Below, piece after piece: positions 1 to 5,639 of a stretch of 9,808 bases of DNA. The position numbers and the translations under genes were made by a program. How positions within the stretch are numbered: position 1 is the stretch's first letter; every line of letters begins with the position of its first letter. The stretch comes from Klebsiella pneumoniae (GTDB taxonomy: Bacteria > Pseudomonadota > Gammaproteobacteria > Ga0077536): assembly GCA_945873015.1 (NCBI GenBank), contig CAMCBY010000114.1:1-9808 (forward strand), written 5' to 3'. The notes under the pieces were generated by a model that was given only the letters and a program-made list of their open reading frames with translations, was not told the origin of the DNA and did not search any database.

Positions 1-19
1 ACAGCAGCCATACGCGCAT
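1..19 (-). CDS. Start of a further gene in the TolC operon (5' fragment only)
   Basis: An ATG at 19-17 on the minus strand overlaps the stop codon of the TolC-family gene as TAATG, the classic arrangement for translational coupling. Only six codons lie in the window, reading M-R-V-W-L-L, which would suit the beginning of a signal peptide or a membrane anchor. Known partners in this position after a TolC-type outer-membrane factor are periplasmic adaptors of RND or ABC efflux systems, or in some metal-resistance loci a multicopper oxidase. The fragment is too short to choose between them. The overlap is seen directly; that it is a real gene is inference. Confidence 0.4.
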
Positions 20-1461
20 TACGGTCGTCGCTCCGTTTGTTCAGGGTCGTAGCCATACAGCTCGGCGAGGTAGACGCCGAAAGGCGCGTCGTCGATCGGC
101 GTTCGCGCCTCCATCGCCAGCGCCGCGTGACTGCGGCGAGTCAGAGCCGCACTTCTTGCCACTTGTATCGCGACGTCCGCCTGTTGCAGGGTCGCGCGCG
201 CGACGATGAGTTTATCGACTATGCCTTCATGCTCACCGCGCCGCAGCGCCTCGGCACTGTTATCGATGTCGTGCGCGACGGCGCGGGTCGCCGCTTCGCT
301 GTCGCGCGCTGCCTGCCACTCGGCCCACGCCCGCTGCAGCTCGGCGATAGTGGCGCTCTGCACCGCATAAAAATGTTCACGCGCGGCATCGCGCGCCGCG
401 CCAGCCTGTTTGATGGTCGCATCGTGACTTGCGAACAGCGGCACCACCACCCCGCCGACCAGCGACCACACGTTGTCGCCCTGATCAAAAAAATAGCCTG
501 GGTTCAAACGCACTTCCGGATATTGCGCGGCAACCGCCAGCGCCAGTGCGAACTCCGCCTGATCGTAGGCGGCCAGTGCGCGCAGCACCTGCGGATGGCC
601 GCTGAGCGCACGCGTTTGCAACTCGGCATAGTCGGGCTCGCTGCTCGCAGCAGGGGGCTCGAGTTGCAGTTTGGCCAGCGCCGCGGTCGGCACCTGCAGC
701 ACTGCCGCCAGTTGCGCGGTGGCCGCCTGGCGCACGCGTGTCTGCTGCAACTGCGTGAGCCGTGCACTGTTGGCCTCGAGTTCCAGCGTCTGCCATTCGA
801 ATGCGTAATCGACGCCCGCCGCGACTTGCGCTCGGGCCGCCACCACCACCGACGCGCGCGCGTCGGCCGCGCGCGCCATCAAAGCGCTGACTTGCTCTTG
901 TTCAAGCACCTCGAGCGCAGCGCGCAGGCCGGCGTCACGCGCCTGCCAGGCGCTTTCCAGCAAGTCGGCGCGGGCCACCACCACGGAGCTGTCGGCCAGC
1001 GCCACGGCAATACGTTTGCGCGATTGTGGACTCAAAGAGAACGCCACACTCGGCCCGACACTCCAATCAGAATTCTGATTGTCGTCACGATCAGAGTGAT
1101 GCTCGATGGCCAGCGACACCGTCGGACTCGCGCGCCGCGCAGCGACGCCGCGGCCAGTCAGCGCGGTGACCAGTTGGGCGCGCGCTTCCTGCACCGGCGC
1201 ACTGCGCAGCGCCGCACTGAGTGCGAGTTGCGCCGGTGCCCAGCTTGAGAGCGGCCAGCGCGTTGCCGCATCGAGACGCACCAGGCTCGCGCCGAGTTGG
1301 CGGTCGTCGAGTTGTGCGACGGCATTGGCCGTCACTCGCTGTTGCTGATCGAGCGGTGCCGCCTGATAGTGCTGCAAGCCGCAGCCCGTCGCCAGCAACA
1401 GTATGGCGCCGAGCACGCCCGACGGCGCGCAACGCATACCCACCCACGGAATGTTCAGCAT
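19..1461 (-). CDS. TolC-family outer-membrane efflux lipoprotein
   Basis: This is an outer-membrane factor of the TolC/CusC type, which forms the trimeric exit duct of a tripartite efflux pump. The 480-residue length fits the family. The N-terminus is a lipoprotein signal: a hydrophobic stretch (about 16-24) followed by a lipobox L-A-T-G-C with the acylated cysteine at residue 27, as in the CusC/OprM branch. Two long alanine- and glutamine-rich helical regions (about 80-265 and 275-445) are separated by a segment typical of the family's second beta hairpin: Q-Y-P-E-V-R-L-N-P-G-Y near residue 320, followed by a G-G-V-V-V-P-L-F motif. The start is uncertain: ATG at 1461 has no clear ribosome binding site, and ATG at 1437 (beginning M-R-C-A-P-S-G) would also give a good lipoprotein signal. 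The stop overlaps the next start. The substrate cannot be told from this gene; a metal-efflux role is only a guess. Confidence 0.88.
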   Translation of the reverse strand: MLNIPWVGMRCAPSGVLGAILLLATGCGLQHYQAAPLDQQQRVTANAVAQLDDRQLGASLVRLDAATRWPLSSWAPAQLALSAALRSAPVQEARAQLVTALTGRGVAARRASPTVSLAIEHHSDRDDNQNSDWSVGPSVAFSLSPQSRKRIAVALADSSVVVARADLLESAWQARDAGLRAALEVLEQEQVSALMARAADARASVVVAARAQVAAGVDYAFEWQTLELEANSARLTQLQQTRVRQAATAQLAAVLQVPTAALAKLQLEPPAASSEPDYAELQTRALSGHPQVLRALAAYDQAEFALALAVAAQYPEVRLNPGYFFDQGDNVWSLVGGVVVPLFASHDATIKQAGAARDAAREHFYAVQSATIAELQRAWAEWQAARDSEAATRAVAHDIDNSAEALRRGEHEGIVDKLIVARATLQQADVAIQVARSAALTRRSHAALAMEARTPIDDAPFGVYLAELYGYDPEQTERRP

Positions 1462-1482
1462 GACGGAACACGCGCGGCGCGC

Positions 1483-1510
1483 CGTCGGCCGGACCGGCGT
1501 CCGGCCGGCG
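1483..1510. other. GC-rich inverted repeat between the PPOX-type and TolC genes
   Basis: A near-perfect hairpin lies directly after the stop codon of the PPOX-family gene. The core is 9 paired bases (1486-1494 with 1499-1507) around a 4-base CGGC loop, extended by a G-T wobble and two more pairs. It could attenuate or stabilise the transcript between this gene and the TolC operon. On the minus strand it is not followed by a T run, so it is not a canonical intrinsic terminator. Confidence 0.5.
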
Positions 1511-1512
1511 TC

Positions 1513-2046
1513 TCACACACTCTTGTCGAATACCTGCGGTGCCTGTTGTTTGACCTTGGCGTCTTTGGTCCAGTAACGCTTGGCCCAGATGCCGTCATAG
1601 GACTCTTCGCCAAGTGGCATGCGCCAACTGCGCACTTCCGCGCCCGCCAGCGCCACCGAACACAGTGCGCGCGGTTGGTCGTCGGTGCCGTCGACATAGG
1701 CGTTGGCATCGTTGACGGGAATGTAGCGTTGCGCGATGCGCCGATAGCGATCGCGCCACGCATCGTCATTACCCACTTCAAAATCGATGGTCGCACGCCC
1801 GCGCACCACCACCTTGCGATACGGAATCACCGGCTCATCGATACTGAGCGCAACCCGTGTGTCGTGGCGGATGTGCCGCAGCCACTCGGAGTGCTGGCGC
1901 GGCGTGAACCAGATGCGACCTTCCTCGTGGATGAACCAGATCGGCGTGACCAGCGGCGCGCCATCGACATCGACAGTCGCGATATTCATGATCAGATTGG
2001 CGCCCGCGAGGAAGCTGTCGCGTTCGGCGTCGGTCATTTTTGGCAT
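1513..2046 (-). CDS. Pyridoxamine 5'-phosphate oxidase (PPOX) family protein, flavin-binding split-barrel
   Basis: This is a 177-residue cytoplasmic protein of the PPOX/FMN-binding split-barrel superfamily. The N-terminal half shows the usual pattern: a strand with A-T-V-D-V-D-G-A-P-L-V-T-P-I-W-F (about 23-38), then a charged turn and R-I-W-F-T, followed by a helix with W-L-R-H-I-R and the strand R-V-A-L-S-I-D (64-70). A R-G-R-A-T motif (82-86) is the typical third strand. Members bind FMN, F420 or haem and reduce or sense small molecules; the substrate cannot be assigned. I chose ATG 2046 rather than the longer frame from 2136 because an AGGGGAG ribosome binding site lies 6-7 bases upstream and the PPOX fold begins here. 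The gene appears to have its own promoter (2075-2104) and is separated from the TolC gene by 51 bases holding a hairpin. Confidence 0.85.
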   Translation of the reverse strand: MPKMTDAERDSFLAGANLIMNIATVDVDGAPLVTPIWFIHEEGRIWFTPRQHSEWLRHIRHDTRVALSIDEPVIPYRKVVVRGRATIDFEVGNDDAWRDRYRRIAQRYIPVNDANAYVDGTDDQPRALCSVALAGAEVRSWRMPLGEESYDGIWAKRYWTKDAKVKQQAPQVFDKSV

Positions 2047-2055
2047 GGTGAATCT

Positions 2056-2072
2056 CCCCTTGAAACCAGGGG
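2056..2072 (-). promoter_or_regulatory. Small hairpin overlapping the PPOX-family gene's ribosome binding site
   Basis: On the minus strand CCCCT pairs with AGGGG across a 7-base loop, and the AGGGG arm is also the core of the Shine-Dalgarno sequence of the PPOX-family gene. Folding would mask the ribosome binding site, so it might tune translation. A 5-base stem is weak and may be fortuitous. Confidence 0.3.
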
Positions 2073-2074
2073 CG

Positions 2075-2104
2075 ATTACAACGCACTTGGCAGTGAGAAT
2101 GCAA
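2075..2104 (-). promoter_or_regulatory. Candidate sigma70 promoter for the PPOX-family gene
   Basis: On the minus strand a -10 box TGTAAT (2080-2075) matches TATAAT at five of six positions. A weak -35 box TTGCAT (2104-2099) lies 18 bases upstream. Transcription would begin roughly 20 bases before the ribosome binding site, in the 123-base gap after the small exported protein gene. No other strong signal is seen in that gap. Confidence 0.4.
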
Positions 2105-2169
2105 AGCGCGGCGTGGCTCGAAGAAGCGCTGAACAAACGCCGTGCGCAGTCGCCTGCTCAGCGCTTAAC

Positions 2170-2535
2170 TCAGCGCGACTTCAGTTTCGGTGCAGGCAAC
2201 GCATCGGTCTTGAGTGCCGGCGGGGTGTCCTTGGCAGGTTTGGCCGGCCACTCCTGCTTTTCAATGATCTCACCCATCTTCTTGCCGGGCACCAGTTGGC
2301 CTTGGTAAATGAGAAAGCGGCCACCGGCATCGTCGTCCACCGTCGGACTTTCGATCCAGATCCACAAATGCCCGGACACGGTGTCGAGAATCAAAGCCTT
2401 CTCTGCACCGTAACCTTCACCGGGGTCGATAGGTATCGCCTGATAGCGCCCCTCGGACACCGCCAGCGCGGCAGCGCTGCTCAGCCACAGACAGAACATC
2501 ACGAGCGTTCTTTTCAAAATCGTTTCCCTGTTCAT
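2170..2535 (-). CDS. Small exported protein of unknown function
   Basis: This 121-residue protein has a clear Sec signal peptide: a charged n-region with M-N-R-E-T-I-L-K-R, a hydrophobic core at 11-24, and probable cleavage after A-L-A at residue 25. The mature part begins with E-G-R-Y-Q-A-I-P and contains a compact K-A-L-I-L-D-T-V-S-G-H-L-W-I-W segment (46-60). That D-T-x-x-G-x-x-W pattern recurs in small periplasmic proteins of proteobacteria, but I cannot name a characterised family. The C-terminus from about 95 is rich in lysine, proline and alanine and is probably disordered. It starts 12 bases after the stop of the larger exported protein gene, so the two are probably cotranscribed. No convincing ribosome binding site is visible; ATG 2535 is kept because it completes the signal peptide. 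It is most likely periplasmic. Function unknown. Confidence 0.72.
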   Translation of the reverse strand: MNRETILKRTLVMFCLWLSSAAALAVSEGRYQAIPIDPGEGYGAEKALILDTVSGHLWIWIESPTVDDDAGGRFLIYQGQLVPGKKMGEIIEKQEWPAKPAKDTPPALKTDALPAPKLKSR

Positions 2536-2547
2536 TGTGCGAGCGCA

Positions 2548-3585
2548 TCAGCGCTGCGCGACTGCGGCGCCATAGACCAGATGGGAGGGTGGCTGCAAAG
2601 CCAGGGTCTGGAACCTGCCGTAAAGACGCGCCTGAGCCCACGGCAGGATCTCGACCAGCAATTCCGGCACCGCTGCCAATGCCGGCATCGGCACGTTGAC
2701 CGTGCCGCCGTGGCCGTTGACCGCCAATTCGTAGTTGTCACCTTTGGCCTGCGGCCGTGCCGGCATACGCCAGTCGATCATGACGCCGCGGCGCGCGGCC
2801 GCATGCAGCGCCTGCACCAGCGCTCGCACATCGAGCAGCAAGGCTTTGCAGGCATTGTCGTACAGAACGTGATGGCGCACCTCGTGCTGCGCACATGCCA
2901 GGCCGTCCGCGCTCGCCAACGACGACACCAGACGTGGTGCGGCGGGCGGCGCGGGTTTGGACGGTGCGGTCGGTCGGTAGCTGGTCAGCGCAGGCGCGGG
3001 CTGCGCCGTGCCGGCTATCGGCTTGGCCTGCGGCGCGCTGATGCGCACCGTGCTGAGGGGCGGTTCACCGCGCACGCTGGTCAGAGCCGCCGAGCCACAA
3101 CCATCGACTGCACACAGGCGGCGCAGAATGGCGCGCTCCAGCGCCGGGCGCCCCTTGGCCTGGGGGGCGGCGACGATGAACTGGCGCGCCGGCTGGTGTC
3201 CTACCACCACCCGCAACAAACGGCCGCGATCGACCACCAGACGCACCGGCGCACCGGCACGCGCAGCCGCCGCGGCCTGCTGCAGGCGCCCGACATAAGC
3301 CTGAGTACCCTTGCTCCAGTTAGCGGTCTTGTTGTCCACTGGATTGGCATTGCGGGCGCGGCGTTTGGCGCCCTCGCGCGCGGCGGCGCGATGGGCCGCA
3401 GACAGTTCCGCCACCGCCGCTTCGACGAACGCGGCGCGGCTCGCGGCCGATGCCTTGGACAGTTCGCGGGCGGCACTGATCAGCGATTGTTGACTCGACA
3501 GAGCCGCCGCTGGCAGCGCCCACATCAACAGCAGCACGCTGCTCAGCGCGTACACGGTCATCGATTGGAAGCGCGTCAAGGTCAT
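2548..3585 (-). CDS. Exported protein of unknown function with proline-rich linker
   Basis: This 345-residue protein begins with a Sec-type signal peptide: hydrophobic core about 11-27, likely cleavage after A-A-A-L at 26-29. An alanine-rich, charged, mostly helical region (30-110) follows. Next is a basic beta-rich segment with R-L-V-V-D-R-G-R-L-L-R-V-V-V-G (115-129). A proline/alanine/serine linker spans about 184-220. The C-terminal region (225-340) contains L-L-D-V-R-A-L-V-Q-A-L and I-D-W-R. Four cysteines (158, 163, 231, 246) could form disulfides in the periplasm. I do not recognise the family. The start is uncertain: ATG at 3585 and an in-frame ATG at residue 9 both lack a clear ribosome binding site. 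The 44-base gap upstream includes an AT-rich patch (3611-3619), unusual in this GC-rich region and possibly part of a promoter. The next gene, 12 bases downstream, is also exported and unknown, so the pair may act together. Confidence 0.7.
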   Translation of the reverse strand: MTLTRFQSMTVYALSSVLLLMWALPAAALSSQQSLISAARELSKASAASRAAFVEAAVAELSAAHRAAAREGAKRRARNANPVDNKTANWSKGTQAYVGRLQQAAAAARAGAPVRLVVDRGRLLRVVVGHQPARQFIVAAPQAKGRPALERAILRRLCAVDGCGSAALTSVRGEPPLSTVRISAPQAKPIAGTAQPAPALTSYRPTAPSKPAPPAAPRLVSSLASADGLACAQHEVRHHVLYDNACKALLLDVRALVQALHAAARRGVMIDWRMPARPQAKGDNYELAVNGHGGTVNVPMPALAAVPELLVEILPWAQARLYGRFQTLALQPPSHLVYGAAVAQR

Positions 3586-3629
3586 GGCCGGCTTAGCGGC
3601 CGTGACGGCAAATTTATTGACAGGCGGCC

Positions 3630-4613
3630 TCAGTCGAGAGCCAGAAAGGTCTGCAGGATAAAATAATGATCGTCGAACATGCGTTGCGGCTGCAGCGCGG
3701 TGAGCGGCACCCAGGCCGCCGCTGCGGCGTCGTCGGCCCCCACCGCCAGCGGCGCGGCCGGCAGCGCATCGAGCACAAAACGAAAGCCGTGCGTGATGGT
3801 GCGGCCGCGCTGTGAGCGTAGCGGGTCGTCGAACACACGATGGGCAACGATGGCCGACTCTTCCAGTACCACGCCGGTCTCCTCGCGCAATTCACGCAAA
3901 CAAGACACCGCAACGGTCTCGTTGAGATCGATAAAACCACCGGGCAGCGCCCACTGACCACGCCCGGGCGGCTGGCCACGCTCGATGAGCAGCACCTGAT
4001 CGCGCCAGGTCGCAACCGCATCGACCGTGACAAATACCGGTGGATAGGGCGCCGCATGCCAGGCCGCGCGATAGTCGGCGAGGAAACGCGCCTCGGCGGC
4101 GATGTGCGCGAACGTCGCGCCGCGGGTGTGATCCTGCAAGACCGTCAGCACCGCGGGCGGCAGCATCGCCGCGAGTCGCCCCCAGGCGGGCTCGGCGTGC
4201 AACAAGGCATCACGCGCGGCGGCCTCGGCGGCCGCCAGACGCACTTCAGTGCCAGCGCGTTGCCAGGCAGCCGGCAACGGCAGGCTGGTCGAGGCGGCGT
4301 CGTGATCGGCCCACACCACCACCCGTCCGTCGCCCGCCACGGCCTGCACGGCCGCTGCCGCCGCAGCCGCCCAGCGCGCCGGTTCGTAACGGCGATCGCG
4401 CAACCATACGATAGATGTGTCGCCCGCCATGCCGGCGCGCAACAACTCGCCACGCGTGTCGTTATCAAACGGATTGGCCGGCGACGGCGCGTCGTCGGCA
4501 TTCAGCACCAGCATCACCACCCGTGGTGCCAGCGTGGCGGCCTCGGCCAGCGCCGCAAAATGGGCACGAGTCGGTGGCTGGCAGCGCGCGCATACCACCG
4601 CGATATCGAACAT
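3630..4613 (-). CDS. NadM-like two-domain protein: degenerate nucleotidyltransferase domain fused to a Nudix hydrolase
   Basis: The 327-residue protein has the architecture of bifunctional NMN adenylyltransferase/Nudix hydrolases such as cyanobacterial slr0787 and Francisella NadM, which serve NAD synthesis and ADP-ribose turnover. The C-terminal Nudix domain (about 190-325) is well conserved: a complete Nudix box GX5EX7REUXEEXGU at 226-248 (E232, R240, E241, E244, E245), preceded by W-A-L-P-G-G. The family segments A-P-Y-P-P-V-F-V-T-V-D-A-V and M-F-D-D-H-Y-F-I-L are also present. The N-terminal domain (1-150) aligns in outline but its motifs are eroded. The usual GRFQPFHxGH reads A-R-C-Q-P-P-T-R-A-H (9-18), and the late ISxTxxR-type motif reads L-A-A-A-E-A-A-A-R (126-134). 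Nudix hydrolysis of a nucleoside-diphosphate compound is likely; adenylyltransferase activity is doubtful. ATG 4613 is chosen because the domain begins there and hisN ends 1 base upstream (TGAGATG), so translation is probably coupled. The longer frame from 4742 lies inside hisN. Confidence 0.88.
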   Translation of the reverse strand: MFDIAVVCARCQPPTRAHFAALAEAATLAPRVVMLVLNADDAPSPANPFDNDTRGELLRAGMAGDTSIVWLRDRRYEPARWAAAAAAAVQAVAGDGRVVVWADHDAASTSLPLPAAWQRAGTEVRLAAAEAAARDALLHAEPAWGRLAAMLPPAVLTVLQDHTRGATFAHIAAEARFLADYRAAWHAAPYPPVFVTVDAVATWRDQVLLIERGQPPGRGQWALPGGFIDLNETVAVSCLRELREETGVVLEESAIVAHRVFDDPLRSQRGRTITHGFRFVLDALPAAPLAVGADDAAAAAWVPLTALQPQRMFDDHYFILQTFLALD

Positions 4614-4614
4614 C

Positions 4615-5415
4615 TCAGCTTGCCGCGCGCAGATACTTGAGTGCTTGTGCGTGCAAAGCGGCGCTGCCAGCGGCGACCGCGCGGCCGCCACTGCGCATCG
4701 GCTTGCCCGACCAGTCAGTGACCACGCCGCCCGCCGCTTCAATGATCGGAATCAGTGGTGCCACATCGTAGAAACCGAGATTGGCTTCCACCACCAGATC
4801 GATATGGCCGGCCGCCAACAGGCAATAGCCATAACAGTCAGCGCCAAAACGGGTCAGGCGCACCGCCCGCGACAGCGCGTTGAAGGCGTCGAGCTCGGCA
4901 CCCGGCCCGAACATGTCCGGCGTGGTCGAAAACAGCGTAGCGCTGTCGAGGTTGCGGCCACTGCGACACTTGAGCGCCGTGCGCTGGCCGTGACTGAACA
5001 GATCGGCGTGACCGCCGCCACCGATAAAACAATCGCCGACGAAAGGCTGGCTCATCATGCCGAAGCGCGGCACGCCCTCCTCCAGTAAACCCACCAGCGT
5101 GCCCCAGGTCGGCATGCCACTGACGAAGCTGCGCGTGCCATCGATCGGATCGATGATCCACGACCACACGCTGGTGCCATGCTTGTCGGCCTGTTCCTCA
5201 CCCTGAATGCCGTGGTTGGGAAAGCGCGCGGTGATGGCCGCACGCAGCGCCGCTTCGGCGGCCTGGTCGGCAATGGTGACCGGATCGAAACCACCGCTGG
5301 CATCTTTGTTATCGATATCGAGAGGTGCGCGAAAGCGCGGCAGGGTTTCGCGTGCGGCGACCTCTGCCAGATGCAGAAAGAATTCCCAGAAAGTGTCGCG
5401 ATCGAGACCGGCCAT
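4615..5415 (-). CDS. hisN: Histidinol-phosphatase, inositol-monophosphatase type (HisN)
   Basis: This is a 266-residue Mg2+-dependent phosphatase of the inositol-monophosphatase superfamily, in the branch that removes phosphate from L-histidinol phosphate in histidine synthesis. Visible metal and catalytic motifs are G-E-E (72-74), D-P-I-D-G-T-R-S-F (89-97, D89 and D92 as metal ligands) and Y-D-V-A-P (216-220, D217), followed by I-I-E-A-A-G-G. HisN-typical features are S-G-M-P-T-W-G-T-L (99-107) and G-A-D-C-Y-G-Y-C-L-L-A-A-G-H-I-D-L-V-V-E (191-210). Length is normal. ATG 5415 fits the family's N-terminus; a longer frame from 5463 would add 16 unrelated residues and would begin upstream of the predicted transcript start. 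A broader inositol- or nucleotide-phosphatase activity is possible, but the motif set favours HisN. It leads the unit with the NadM-like gene. Confidence 0.9.
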   Translation of the reverse strand: MAGLDRDTFWEFFLHLAEVAARETLPRFRAPLDIDNKDASGGFDPVTIADQAAEAALRAAITARFPNHGIQGEEQADKHGTSVWSWIIDPIDGTRSFVSGMPTWGTLVGLLEEGVPRFGMMSQPFVGDCFIGGGGHADLFSHGQRTALKCRSGRNLDSATLFSTTPDMFGPGAELDAFNALSRAVRLTRFGADCYGYCLLAAGHIDLVVEANLGFYDVAPLIPIIEAAGGVVTDWSGKPMRSGGRAVAAGSAALHAQALKYLRAAS

Positions 5416-5453
5416 GATGTTCCGTGGTGCTTGCGGGCGATGGAAGGGTCGGC

Positions 5454-5482
5454 ATGATCGCATCGCCTTGCTGGCTTGCCAA
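5454..5482 (-). promoter_or_regulatory. Candidate sigma70 promoter for hisN and the NadM-like gene
   Basis: On the minus strand TTGGCA (5482-5477, five of six to TTGACA) is followed after exactly 17 bases by GATCAT (5459-5454, four of six to TATAAT). Transcription would start near 5447, giving a leader of about 30 bases before the hisN ATG at 5415. Placement and spacing are good. The boxes are seen; activity is inferred. Confidence 0.45.
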
Positions 5483-5558
5483 CCGCGCAGCGCAGTGCCC
5501 CATCATCGCGCGCATTGCGGCACAATGGGCCGCTGAACGATTACTCGAGGCACTCATC

Positions 5559-5639
5559 ATGGCTAGCGTTCGATCGCAGCCCCTTATCGCGCCGGCACGG
5601 CGCCCAGCCCCGAGGCCAAGCCTGTGTCGCAGCGTGTGA
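5559..5639 (+). CDS. 26-codon ORF overlapping the start of the RND gene (leader peptide or frameshifted 5' end)
   Basis: An ATG at 5559 is preceded by GAGG at 5547-5550 with an ideal 8-base spacing. The ORF encodes a basic, proline-rich 26-residue peptide (M-A-S-V-R-S-Q-P-L-I-A-P...C-R-S-V) and stops at 5639, overlapping the RND gene's GTG start (5624) by 16 bases in another frame. This could be a leader whose translation couples to the RND gene. Alternatively, it may be the true RND start separated from its body by a single-base frameshift: the RND frame is open back to 5567 and reads S-I-A-A-P-Y-R-A-G-T-A-P-S-P-E-A-K-P before the GTG. There is no homology evidence for a stand-alone product. 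Confidence 0.35.
   Translation: MASVRSQPLIAPARRPAPRPSLCRSV

Noticed and set aside
37..1248. A 403-codon plus-strand frame opposite the TolC gene
   Set aside because: Arg/His/Gln-rich translation with no motif; the minus strand encodes a clear TolC-family lipoprotein.
2047..2136. Longer start for the PPOX-family gene at 2136
   Set aside because: The added residues fall in the promoter region, and ATG 2046 has a strong ribosome binding site.
3586..3629. Promoter or terminator between the NadM-like gene and the 345-residue exported protein gene
   Set aside because: An AT-rich patch resembles a -10 box on the minus strand, but no -35 box at suitable spacing and no stem with a T run could be found.
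1297..3666. A 789-codon open frame on the plus strand, antisense to four genes
   Set aside because: It crosses several intergenic gaps, has arginine/histidine-rich low-complexity composition typical of a GC-bias shadow, has no recognisable domain, and opposes genes with signal peptides and family motifs.
4614..4742. Longer start for the NadM-like/Nudix gene at 4742
   Set aside because: The added 43 residues lie inside hisN in another frame and show no family resemblance; the domain begins at ATG 4613.
5416..5463. Longer start for hisN at 5463
   Set aside because: It would lie upstream of the transcript start implied by the best promoter candidate and adds residues not typical of HisN.
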